The translations under genes were made by a program, and so were the position numbers. The notes beneath the pieces were generated by a model that searched no databases, was not told the origin of the DNA, and saw only the letters and a list, made by a program, of their open reading frames with translations. A stretch of DNA of 64,000 nucleotides, taken from contig NC_134288.1 in assembly GCF_949628215.1 (NCBI RefSeq), positions 4,154,001 through 4,218,000 of the forward strand, written 5' to 3'. Position 1 is the first letter of the stretch. Every line of letters begins with the position of its first letter. Below, piece after piece: positions 36,501 to 46,000 of this stretch. The stretch comes from Phalacrocorax aristotelis. Taxonomy: Eukaryota; Chordata; Aves; Suliformes; Phalacrocoracidae.

Positions 36501-38291
36501 ACTAACTCTAGTTGCACTCAAACAGCTCAACATGTAAGAGGGAGTAGATGTTGTCTGTGATACTGCAGTGAAATGATCTGTCTTTTTGGTTGGTGGTTTT
36601 TTTGACAACTCTGACAAAAAAAAAATTCACACCTGATTATTATGTCAGTAAAACTTTGTAAATGAGAATAATTAATTTCCTTTCAGTCTGAGCGTTCAGG
36701 CGACATCCAAATTGGACACTTCTACCAAAAATACTCATCAGCATTAATTTTCAAATGTGTTAGAGCATCCAGAAAGAGCTGTTTCTTTAGTAAGTGAACA
36801 CAGCACAGTGCATATGTTGCCTGTGTAGAATGTTTTCACAGTGCCTTTTTTTGCGGTGCTTTAGAGCCTCTGAAACAGAGGTATTACAGTATTGTTTAAA
36901 CACTGTATTTTGGGGGTTGAATTTCTTCTTCGTAATCCTTTCTAGAAGCATCTTTCTCTTCTTCCTTTGACAACTGAGTTTTAATCCTTCTCTCTCTTTG
37001 TTCCCTTCCCACCCTGTGAATGTGGGAGGGGAGCATTAGTCACTCTTACCTGAGCTGATGCAAGTTGGAGTGGATTTCTTTGTAGCACAGCCTTAGTAAA
37101 AGCATGTATCTGCTTTGAGCCAGAGGAAATACAAGGCAAGCTAGGCTGTTTACCTGATAGTCCTAAAGTAGTACTGTTAAATCGGTTCAAGGAATATCTC
37201 GTCTTCCCTATGTACATGGTTTGGCAATCTTCATGCTTGCAAATGTTTGGATTTTTTGCAGAGCTGATTGAAAGTGCGATGTATCTGTACCGTGCTACAA
37301 GAGATCCCACGCTCTTAGAACTGGGAAGAGATGCGGTGGAGTCAATAGAGAAAATCAGCAAGGTGGACTGTGGATTTGCAACTGTAAGTGCTAAATCAAC
37401 TGTTAAGTCGGCTAAATGGCTGCTAAAAATCAGCTTTTAGGCAGTGTTCTCCTGAGTGATGTTTTGCCATTGGGTCAAGTGATCGCTTTGTTTGAAACAT
37501 GATTTCTTTTTCAAACAAACCCCTGGTATTTCTCTGTGAAGCTGATGTCGTAACCGCTGGTCATGTTTCTGGTAGTAAGTTCCCTCAAGGCCTGAACAGC
37601 GGGCCAATTTCTGTATTGGCTGTTGCACCAGAGCCCAAAACATGGGAAAGCTTTTCATGGCATCAAAATACAGGGTGAATTGGTGCCATCCTGTGCTGTT
37701 TAACTGAAATGAATTGCAAACCGATTTTACTTTTCCCCCTAAGATCACAACTTACTGAATTCAATACAGCTGTAACCCACTATATTTCTTAACTTGCAGA
37801 TCAAAGACCTAAGAGATCACAGACTGGATAATCGCATGGAATCCTTCTTTTTGGCTGAAACAGTAAAATACCTGTACCTGCTGTTTGACCCAGACAACTT
37901 CATTCACAATGACGGCTCAGCCTTTGATGTGGTGATTACACCATACGGGGAATGCGTCTTGAATGCTGGAGGATACGTGTTCAACACTGAAGCTCATCCT
38001 ATAGACCCTGCCGCGCTGCACTGCTGTATGAAGCGTAAGGAAGAGCAGTGGGAGGTGGAAGACTTGATGCGGGAATTTTACTCACTGAAAAAAACCAAGA
38101 AATTCACTTTAAAAAGAGCTTCTGGCCATGGTGAAGGGGAAGGTACAAAAGACTCTGAAGATGCCTCTTCAGAGAAAGGTGGAAAGAAGGGAACCTCTAA
38201 GAAGAGCTCACACTCCCTCCTGAGTTGCCCCAGTCAATCCTTTAACTCTAAACTTGCAGTACTGGGACAGGTCTTCCTAGATAACACCTGA
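30439..38291 (+). CDS. EDEM2: EDEM2, ER degradation-enhancing alpha-mannosidase-like protein 2 (complete, 11 coding exons)
   Basis: Joined coding exons: 30439-30551, 30629-30739, 30824-30863, 31217-31322, 32389-32514, 33254-33465, 34644-34785, 35092-35216, 35940-36084, 37262-37383, 37800-38291. Every junction is GT-AG, the phases agree, and the sum is 1734 nt (577 residues plus TGA), against 578 in human as I recall it. The protein has an N-terminal hydrophobic signal peptide (about residues 1-28), a glycosyl hydrolase 47 domain (about 33-490) containing [15 protein letters not shown] with putative general acid E119 and the FNTEAHPI motif (T477), then a Lys/Ser/Gly/Glu-rich linker (511-553) and a conserved C-terminal tail. 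N-glycosylation sequons lie at N92, N114, N230 and N291. C557 in LLSCPSQ matches the human C558 reported to form a disulfide with TXNDC11. Known role: in the ER lumen it promotes the first mannose trimming (Man9 to Man8B) that commits misfolded glycoproteins to ERAD. The start has a strong context (GCGGCCATGG). EDEM1 and EDEM3 are excluded by the length, the tail and the near-identity to EDEM2. Confidence 0.97.
30629..30739 (+). CDS. EDEM2: EDEM2 coding exon 2
   Basis: Follows a 77-bp intron ending in CCTCAG. Encodes the start of the GH47 domain, [15 protein letters not shown] through [10 protein letters not shown]. The donor is GTAGGG at 30740, and the Ser codon is split across the next intron (84 bp). 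Confidence 0.95.
30824..30863 (+). CDS. EDEM2: EDEM2 coding exon 3 (40-nt exon)
   Basis: Short exon encoding [13 protein letters not shown], identical to human EDEM2 as recalled. It lies between acceptor CACAG and donor GTGAGT and restores phase 0. Confidence 0.95.
31217..31322 (+). CDS. EDEM2: EDEM2 coding exon 4 (putative catalytic acid)
   Basis: Encodes residues 89-123, starting [12 protein letters not shown] and ending FETNIR. Carries sequons N92 (NVS) and N114 (NAS) and the conserved GH47 glutamate E119. The donor is GTGAGG at 31323. Confidence 0.96.
32389..32514 (+). CDS. EDEM2: EDEM2 coding exon 5
   Basis: Encodes [16 protein letters not shown] through EEAARKLLP, almost unchanged from human EDEM2. 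Acceptor TTCCAG, donor GTGAGA. Confidence 0.96.
33254..33465 (+). CDS. EDEM2: EDEM2 coding exon 6
   Basis: Encodes residues 166-236, from [15 protein letters not shown] to NRSDIGL, including the GH47 motif [18 protein letters not shown] and sequon N230 (NRS). Acceptor TTTCAG, donor GTGAGT. Confidence 0.96.
34644..34785 (+). CDS. EDEM2: EDEM2 coding exon 7
   Basis: Encodes [18 protein letters not shown] and the [17 protein letters not shown] motif, which forms part of the GH47 active-site barrel. Ends at MFL plus one base before GTGAGC. Reading on through the intron would add about 50 residues to a stop, but the clean match resumes in exon 8. Confidence 0.96.
35092..35216 (+). CDS. EDEM2: EDEM2 coding exon 8
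   Basis: Encodes [18 protein letters not shown] through EAYWPGLQ, with sequon N291 (NYT). Acceptor TTTATAG, donor GTAAGA. Confidence 0.96.
35940..36084 (+). CDS. EDEM2: EDEM2 coding exon 9
   Basis: Encodes [17 protein letters not shown] through REGYPLRP, including [15 protein letters not shown]. Acceptor CCCTCAG, donor GTAAGC. Confidence 0.96.
37262..37383 (+). CDS. EDEM2: EDEM2 coding exon 10
   Basis: Encodes [20 protein letters not shown] through VDCGFAT, which includes the conserved GH47 RPELIES region and Cys in DCGFA. Acceptor TTTGCAG, donor GTAAGT. Confidence 0.96.
37800..38291 (+). CDS. EDEM2: EDEM2 terminal coding exon 11
   Basis: Encodes residues 415-577 and the TGA stop. Holds the end of the GH47 domain ([36 protein letters not shown]), a divergent hydrophilic linker at 511-553, and the conserved C-terminus with C557. 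Human has an NGS sequon near residue 450; here the same place reads NDGS, so that site appears to be missing. Confidence 0.96.
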   Translation: MKDLRDHRLDNRMESFFLAETVKYLYLLFDPDNFIHNDGSAFDVVITPYGECVLNAGGYVFNTEAHPIDPAALHCCMKRKEEQWEVEDLMREFYSLKKTKKFTLKRASGHGEGEGTKDSEDASSEKGGKKGTSKKSSHSLLSCPSQSFNSKLAVLGQVFLDNT

Positions 38292-38413
38292 TTTTATTTT
38301 CATTAGCAGCTTAAATTATTGATTCAGACTCTGGGAATATATTTTTATAGTTTCATAATGGAAAAAGTTGTACCTCACAATGTGAACTGTATTATGAAGT
38401 GAAACAGCTTCCC

Positions 38414-38419
38414 ATTAAA
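38414..38419 (+). terminator. EDEM2: Candidate EDEM2 poly(A) signal ATTAAA
   Basis: The common variant ATTAAA lies 123 nt after the stop codon and is followed by a T/G-containing stretch. It would give a short 3' UTR. A longer 3' UTR using a later signal (for example AATAAA at 41624-41629) is possible. Confidence 0.4.
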
Positions 38420-41400
38420 TTCTGTTACTGCTGGTTCATAAAATGAGATTCAGATATCAGCTGTTAATGCTAGAAAGTTGCTAATCTCAAGCCGATTGGT
38501 TGCCTGAGTAGCAGGCAGGTATTCAGGAGAAGAAAGGAAAGCCTACAGGTTAGAGGTACCTTGTTTATTTCATTGTGAGTTTGTCTTGAAGTTTTACAGG
38601 CTTATGCAGAGTCCACAGCTTGCTTTGCTCTGTAAAAATGAGCCTGAGTGGTTCCCTGTCCTAAGGGGAAGAGCACGGATCACTGGCTGTAGCCTCACTT
38701 CTGAGGCTACAAGCCTCCTCTGCGACGTGCTCCACCTTTTATCTTTGGCCTCTTTATGAATACACAGTTAGCCTGAGAGATTGATGACCCGTCGAGGAAA
38801 CCTTTTAATTTTGAGGTGGAGGCTCAGATTTGTAGATCTAGCAAGTCTGTCAGGTGTGAAGAATGGCATGGGGGGAGGAGAGCAGTTGTGACACAGAAAA
38901 TTGCTGGGTTCCTCCATACGTAGAACCCGTGTGGGTCAGCACAGCTGCCCAAAACCGGTTTAGTAAGCATCCAGGTCATGTCATCTGCAAACTGAGGTGG
39001 AGCATGGAATAGCAAAGGTTTGGTTTACCCTGCAGTGGGAATTGCTTTCTTCTTACAGAATCTAACATGCTTTTCCTATGAAACTTCCCCATTTCCTTCC
39101 TCTTTTAAACTTCCCTTTGGGACCTCACTTGCATAACTCCACATTGGCGACCTCGGTGAAGTTGGTCTCAGGGTGGACCAGCTGAGCTGTATGTGTAGGG
39201 TGGCAGGGTACTTGGTTCAGGCTGAAATGCAACTCTCCCCTGGTGCAGGATACAGCTGAAGAGATGTTTGTAGGCTGCTCCCTGCAGCAGGCAGTGAGAG
39301 AGCTCCTTGTGGCCCTTCCTCTACTGGAAACCAGGCTGCCTTTCTGTCTTAAGAGGTGAAAGGCATGAAACCTCTTGGTGTTCAGCTGACTTGACAAATC
39401 CAAACCTTTAAATGTGTTACTTAGTGTCTTTGACAGGTGTACGCAATGATCAGAACAAGAGAAATCAGTAGTGTTACAAAGACTTTTTTTTTAAAGAGAA
39501 AGAGGGTGGGGAGCAGAAGAATTATGGGCTTTCTTCAAGCCTGCTGGAAGTTGAGCCTGGAGCGAGCATAGACAAGCTATAGTCATTTGAGTGGGTCAGA
39601 GATACAGGATAAATCCACGTGGCTGGTGAAATACTTAAATACAACTGGGTCAATGCCCAGTGTTTGCTGATGTGGGGTTGCTTTGAGAAACTAGTGGTTT
39701 TGTCTCAATCTCTATTGGTGCTTTAAAGCCACATAAAATCTGCACTCCTACTCTTTAGGATGGAAATCCTGTTGCAGTTGTGAGTGAACTAAGAGGCACT
39801 TGCACCTTTGGACAGGCAGACATGTAGGAAGGATTGGTGACCTGTACAGGCCCTTCTCATGCTGTACTACTTTCCTTTCGGCAGGCGGGACAGCTGCTGT
39901 TCGAGAAATACTGCATTGGTGCAACTGTTGCAGGGGAGGTGCTGAGAGAGGAGCACCCTAAAACGGAGGCATTGTTAGATGAAGATGGAGCGCTTGGTAG
40001 TGGCTCCTTGTAACCATAAGGTTATATTTTTCTTTTCCAGCTGTTCATATCTTGCTCACTATTCATTGTCTGATCTGTAGACCACAAAATGCAGGCCTTC
40101 TCCAGTGGCTTCTCTCAGTGCTCAGTCCTGATTCTCTCTCAGCATTGCCCCACCCATGAAGCAGAGGGACATTAAAGACTTGAGGGGTAGGCTGCAGACT
40201 ACCAACACAGTAGATCTCTGCATTTTGGTGCCCTCACCTAAGAGGCTCTGGGAGCAGAACCAAGGGGTGGTAGCCTTAGGAGGTAAGATCTTTCCTTGGC
40301 ACAGCTGGAGCTGAAAGAACTCATCTGTCGATGGCTGCTTTCTACTGTGAGAAATCAGATGGGTCTTGATCAGTGCTATGGGATGGATGAGTCAAAATAA
40401 CATAAGCAGCCTCAATTTTGGTTTGTTCCAGTATTTGACAGTGGCTCCCATCTTACTTTCTTTTAACAAAAAGAACTGTGACATGATTTCTTAGGATCTT
40501 TAGTAAGCCTTTTCTTTACATGGAAAACTGTACGGCTTGGCCTCACTGCTGGAGGGCAGAGAGCATGCCTGAGCCTTAGCGACACGTGTACAAGGTGGGC
40601 TATTTCATAGGCAACGTGATGGAGAACAGATGTCTGGGAGTCTCTCTCCGAGGGACGGCAGAATGAAATGTTGGTGGCTGACTGTCCTGCTAGAGATCAG
40701 ATCCCATCCCCTGTATGTGCAATGTAAGAGGTTCTGCTGTTAGTGAGAACTTCACAGATTCAAAATTACTATCACAAGTCAGCTGGGAAAAAAAAAAAAG
40801 CTAAAACTTGTGGTCTCTGGCTGCCTCTCCTCCCAGGGGCCTGACAGTGAAGGATATCTGTGGAAGAGATGGCAGGTCTATTTTGGCATATTCCAGCTGG
40901 AGGGAAAGCTCCAATCGAGCAATATGGTGAGCGCTTGGTCGTGTTAACAGAATGTAGAGCAGTTTTGTCAGGAATCCAAAATGAGATGTGCAGGAAACAC
41001 AGATGGGTAGTGGCAGTTTTGGGTGGCTTCCAAACGAGGCAGGTCAGCACGCCAAAGGTCCCACACAGTGCATACTCGTGGCTTCTATCAAAGGCTGGAA
41101 GGAAACTCTGGATTTTGGTCGAGCTGTGAAAGACAGCACCGAAACCAAATTTAGCATTTGCTGTTGATGCCGTCCTTGTAGTTGTTTTGTTGATTTTTGT
41201 TTGTTTGGTTTGGTTTTTTTCCCCTCCACCCTAAGCAGCCTGGAAAGCCCAAAACTGAAGGCCAGATTTTCTGAGGTATTTCAGAAGTAATTGGATTTGG
41301 AGAGGCTCTGGATTGATGAAATGTCAGACAAACCTCTTGTGTAAAACTTTTAAAGGAGCTAACAAAGGAGAAGATAGAGGAAGAAGAGTCAGACCTTTGC

Positions 41401-42450
41401 ACACATTGCTGGCAAATGGCAAAACCAGCAAAAAGCAAGGGGCTGGGGGCCAGGGGAGGCACTAGGAAAGGGGACTAAGCGCAGCCTTTTGCATCTGAGG
41501 CAGTGCGAGCGTGCAGGTGAAAAGATTGCCGTACTTCTGTTTCTTCATATGCAGTGCATAGGGGCTTTCTGTGAGCAGCAATTTAAACAGCAAATCATCC
41601 ATTAGCAGATTTTGCATTTTACAAATAAAACTGTGATCATCATCAGGCCCACACGTTATTCATGGTGGTGAGAAGTGATATAAGATGTGATGCTGTAAAA
41701 CTTTCAAATATGTCGCCTGGGTGCCATCGCTGCACCAGTTAGGCAGTGCTGTTCAGCATCATGTTAATCCCTAGCTTCTTTATCGCTTTCAATTGTTCCT
41801 TGTACCACAAAGTTAAAATGGAATATAGACTAAGGGCCGCATTTAAAGCTGGGGTGATTTTGGGCACCCCTATGACACGCTGCATTCCTTGCTGTCTCAC
41901 CAGGAGCTGGAGCTGGGCTGTTCCGCCGGGCAGGCTCTGAGCCTCCGGAGAGGCAGCAGCAAGTGAGGGAGGAGGGGAGGTGTCGTTGGGACCCCTGTCA
42001 CCTCTCGGGTCCCTTGGAGCTGCCGCCTGTACCTTAGTTACAAACTCGCTCCCAAGTGTCTGTCTTCCCAAGGTGCTGTGTCTCCTTTGAGGTTTTTTTT
42101 TTTTAACCCTTGGAGGAATTTACGCTGATTTGCATTGGTGCAGAGAACAGCACCTGTCTCAGCAGTCTGCCCTGAGTCCAGCTTTCTCTCTGCCTTCCAG
42201 GGGCAGAGCAGCTTCGTCGTAAATGTCTGTCGTGTGGTCGGGGCTCTTGGTGGTGTCAGGAGTCTCTGCTTTGGGGTTTCTTTCATTTGACTCCAGTAGC
42301 TCCTTGGGTGCTGCGCTGTGGGCTTTACTTCTGCCTGCGTGTCTGGACTGCTCACCTCAGCTGGTAGCAGTAAATTAATAGTAAAAATAAAAAAGTAAAG
42401 CACACGTCGGTATATTGATGGAAATAAACCCGGGCGTGGAGGTGAGGTGG
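38420..42450. other. EDEM2-TRPC4AP intergenic spacer
   Basis: About 4 kb between the likely end of EDEM2 and the TRPC4AP CpG island. It holds a possible alternative poly(A) signal (AATAAA, 41624-41629), A- or T-runs near 40788 and 42100, and a T/G-rich stretch around 41175-41220. No coding exon, repeat family or RNA gene was recognised. Confidence 0.6.
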
Positions 42451-42626
42451 CCGTCAGAGCCCTGCTGCCTCAGCAGCCGCCGGGAGGGACACGCGGCGGG
42501 AGTCTCGGGGCGGGGGAAGGGCCGGCGAGTACGCGGACGTGGCGCTCAGCCCTGCGCATCCCGCAGGAGCCTCCCTACGCAGCGTGGGGACGACACACGC
42601 CCCCGCCTGGCGATGGCGGGGTGTCT

Positions 42627-42652
42627 TCCTCCTCCTCCTCCTCCTCCTCTCC
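42627..42652 (+). repeat. (TCC)n trinucleotide run in the TRPC4AP promoter
   Basis: About eight TCC units upstream of the NRF1 site. Polypyrimidine on the + strand. Confidence 0.8.
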
Positions 42653-42679
42653 CCACGCCGGGATTCTCGGCGGCGGCCG

Positions 42680-42691
42680 CGCGCATGCGCA
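42680..42691 (+). promoter_or_regulatory. NRF1 binding site in the TRPC4AP promoter
   Basis: CGCGCATGCGCA matches the palindromic NRF1 consensus YGCGCAYGCGCR at all 12 positions. It lies about 170 bp upstream of the TRPC4AP ATG. Confidence 0.75.
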
Positions 42692-42706
42692 CTCGGCTCC
42701 GCCCGG

Positions 42707-42720
42707 ACTACATTTCCCAG
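42707..42720 (+). promoter_or_regulatory. ZNF143/STAF-type motif in the TRPC4AP promoter
   Basis: ACTACATTTCCCAG differs by one base from the ZNF143 promoter core ACTACAATTCCCAG. It starts 16 bp after the NRF1 site, the usual location for this element near a CpG-island transcription start. Confidence 0.65.
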
Positions 42721-42858
42721 CGGTCCCCGCGGCGGCGTGGCGCGGTGCGCGCGGGGCCCGGGCGGGGGCGCTGCCGAGCGACCCTCGCGCCGCTCCGTAC
42801 AAAGCGGCGGGGGGAGGGGGCGTTTCCTGTTTGTCTCCGGCCGAGCGGAGCAGCGGCC

Positions 42859-43002
42859 ATGGCGGCGGCGGCAGCGGCAGCGGCGGGGGGGCCCGGGCCC
42901 GGCGGGGGGAGCCGGCGACGAGCTCGCGCAGCGGCCACCAACATCCTGGCGCAGCTGCGGCACGGGCAGCTCAGCGGCTGCGGCCTGACGCGGGGGGCCC
43001 AG
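42859..43002 (+). CDS. TRPC4AP: TRPC4AP coding exon 1
   Basis: Encodes residues 1-48: an alanine tract, a GGPGPGGGSRRRARAA low-complexity stretch, then the conserved NILAQLRHGQLSGCGL. Start context GCGGCCATGG is the same as in EDEM2. The donor is GTACGG at 43003. Confidence 0.93.
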
Positions 43003-46000
43003 GTACGGGATGGGATGGGGGGCAGCCCCGCGGTGAGGAGAGGCCGCTCCGCCGGCACCGGTGGGAGGGGGGGCGCGGCCCCGGCGGGGGGCCCTGCTGC
43101 AACCCTTCCCTAACACACCACCACCAACCCCCCCCCACCCCCGCCCGCGGCAGGGCCCACACGGGAGCCGCCGAGCCTGGCCCCCAAGGCTCCCCCTCCG
43201 CCGGGGGTCGGGAGCGGGTGTTGGGCGGCCCCGCGGCGCCGCTGAGCTCCAGCCCGGGGCTGTCGAGCCTCTACTGGCGCTCCGAGGCCCGGGGGAGCCC
43301 GGCCGGCCCAGCGGGGCCTGCCGCCAGCTCCGCTCGCAGGCAGCGCCTGGCGGAGCGGCCTCCCCCCGCCGGGAGCGAGCGCTCCCTGGGCCCCCGTCCT
43401 CCTCCGCCCGTGCGGGGGGATGGCCCTGCGGCCTCGCCCGGGGGGAGGAAGGGTGCCTCTGTGCCTTCGTGCTCCTTATCCCTCCTTCCCACCTCGGTCT
43501 CCCTGCAGAAAGCCCGCGGATCAGGACAGGCATCTGCCATGCAGTAACAGAGCCGTCCTCTGTTGCTTTCGCCGGTGATAGAGGTTGTGGCTTTCTCTTG
43601 CAAAGAAAGGAAGCTGTGCTTGGAACCCTAACGATGCAGCAGCAAAACTTAAGCGTGTTTGGTGGACAAAGGCGGTCTCACGATATTAGGGCTCAGGAGA
43701 CCTCTTAGCTCTGAAATGGAGTAGGCTTTATGCTGGCGGTTTTCCATGAAACTATTCCAGGTCTATTTGAAATTTGTCATCTTTCCCAGTTGATGATGCT
43801 TGGAAATACCGAGAAATGAAATCAGCTCATTAACCTAGGCTTGTGCCTATCGTGTGCTTATGCTGGCTTTTTTTTAAGCCACGGATAATGGATATTTATT
43901 TCTTTTTACAACGAATAATTGGCGTTTATTTTACAGATTAAATGCAAAATAGTGCAAAGACTTGGAAGCTGAAGCGTGGGATAAAGAGCTTGCAGTCGGG
44001 TGGTGATTTTTTTTTGAGTTGAAATGAATAAAAAAATGGTATTTCTCTAAGTGATTTTCACTAGTGCAAACAACAGTGTGTTCCTTGATTAACAGGGATT
44101 GTGAGCGATTGCTAAGAAAAGATTTGTTCATCCTAAATGCCCACGCCTCGTTCAGTAGCTGAGATGGGTAAAAGAGCAGGAGGTTATTTTTCAACAGCTT
44201 TCTTGTTCTTATTGTGCTTCTTGCTCAGATACTAGTTTGGTTAATACTTTGCATGAATTTAAACCTGATATTGCCTCTTTGGAAAAAAGTTATTTCTGTG
44301 GGATTGTTTTAGGAGTCCGTTTCATACAGCATGTAGGCAAAACAGCGTGTTGTCTCACTAACTTGCCTGTCCACCTCTACGCTCTTGCTCGTTCGCTCCC
44401 CCACAACCGGAATGATTTAAGTCAGATAAACCTGTGTCAACATTGTGCACAAACGTAATCTGTTAGGGTGGTGCCTCCACTCTGGGCTTTGGTTTCCTTG
44501 AGAAATGTGGTGGTACCATGTTTTAATTCGGGGCATTTATGAATTGTTGGAAATAGCTGCTGAAGCAAATGACTAGGCTTTTACCGTAATCGAGGAAACT
44601 TCTGCTAGTGATATCCTCCTTCTCATAACGTCGATTCTGAGGGTTTTTTTTTTGTTGCTGGGGTTTTGTTTGTTTTGTTTTACTTTATAAATTTCGCTGT
44701 GCTACCTTAAAAGACATAAAGCTCGGATGCCTAGGGCTCCCAGTGCTTCGTAAATGCTGTCAGAATATGTTTTTAAATCACTTAGACTAAGGAGGGGAGG
44801 GAACGAACTCCCTGAATGATTTTGAACTTTGTGAATTACGTGTCTCCGTACTTTTACCTTGAAGCAGTTTTTTGTTTGTAGACAATCTAAATATAAAACA
44901 CTTTGATGTAACTTTTAAAGAAGTACAAGCTAATTTTGGGTGCTTTTTTTTAAATTCTATTTTTTTTATCAGAATGTTTGCAGTTTTCCTGCAGTTGACT
45001 CCTCAGTGGCAGTGTGGTAGCCCTTGCTTAAGTTTCTCCATTAATTTGCTCCTGAAAAGCCTGAGAGCAGATCAAGTTCCCAAGCTGCTGTGTCGGGGTC
45101 TAGAAGAACAAGTCAGGAGAATGTCCTTCAAACTCTTTCTTCCCGTTCTTTGCAAGGAAGTTTTGGGTCATATGCTGCTTGGCCTGCACAGCTGGTATCC
45201 TGTGAGGAAGAGAAACCCTTTTCAAGGTCTTAATTGAGAGAGACTGGGAAGCACCGTTCCTTGCTGGGGTGCCTGCCATCTGGGAAGTGTTCTCCCACAA
45301 TGTTGTCACTATATTTCAACATCTGATTTCCGGGAGACAATTAGTACCCTTCTGTGGGCAGCAGTGGCATTTATCCTTAAACAAAGCTTTGCATACTGTT
45401 TTTAGGTGATCTCAAGATCCATTTTTGTATGAGGAAAGTGGGGCCTTGTCTTTGAATTGCGAAGGGTAATTGTTGGCAGGCCTACATCTGAAAGTTCATC
45501 AGCCTGATCTTACAGGGACATAAAAATATTTTCGACAGCGACAGCCCCCTGAATATCTGACAGTTTTTGAGGCCAGCTAGGGCTCTGACATCTGGATCCT
45601 TTTGTGTTCTTGCTGTACTTGCCTACCAGGAGCCACAGCTTTCTTGCTGGCTGCTCTCTTTGCTTTATTATTAATAAGAAGGTTGATGGATAAAGCAGAT
45701 TTCAGTAGATACTGCTATTATCTGTTCATATATCCATTTTAGCCAAACTGCTCGCATCAGCTGCTGCCCTGGATGCAAGCTGCAATCACTGGTGTCAGAT
45801 TGCATAACCTTGTACCAAGGTTTGCTCTAGCACTGAGTACAGAGCAAGTGAAAGTGGCTTTTCAGATACTGGTAGACTAGAAGCAGACCAACTTTCCAGA
45901 AGTGACGCACGTTTTCTAATAAGGAGCAGTGTTGCTTGTGAGCGGGCTGGTCTGTAGTCCCTCTCCTGGTACAGCTGTGCTGTGTGCACGCAGGCACTGT

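Larger units (their letters stand above)
30864..37799 (+). other. EDEM2: EDEM2 introns longer than 300 bp
   Basis: Introns 3 (30864-31216), 4 (31323-32388), 5 (32515-33253), 6 (33466-34643), 7 (34786-35091), 8 (35217-35939), 9 (36085-37261) and 10 (37384-37799). They contain short A/T runs and ordinary unique-looking sequence. I saw no LINE fragment, RNA gene or extra exon in them. All are far shorter than I would expect in the mammalian gene. Confidence 0.7.
42450..42858 (+). promoter_or_regulatory. TRPC4AP: TRPC4AP CpG-island promoter and 5' UTR
   Basis: CpG-dense block that continues past exon 1 to about 43450. Seen in order: GC box GGGGCGGGG (42507-42515), a TCC trinucleotide run (about 42627-42652), a perfect 12/12 NRF1 site (42680-42691), a ZNF143/SBS-type ACTACATTTCCCAG (42707-42720), and an ETS-type TTTCCTGT (42823-42830), then the ATG. 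No TATA box was seen. NRF1 plus ZNF143 is typical of broadly expressed genes. Confidence 0.8.

Noticed and set aside
42454-43533. Open frames of about 360 codons on both strands across the TRPC4AP CpG island
   Set aside because: They coexist in several frames over the same GC-rich DNA, which is expected because stop codons are AT-rich. The composition is Arg/Pro/Gly/Ala without domains, and the real exon 1 is only 144 nt of this block.
44872-45237. A 121-codon frame in TRPC4AP intron 1 as a hidden exon or nested gene
   Set aside because: No recognised domain, and TRPC4AP exon 1 joins exon 2 in phase without it.
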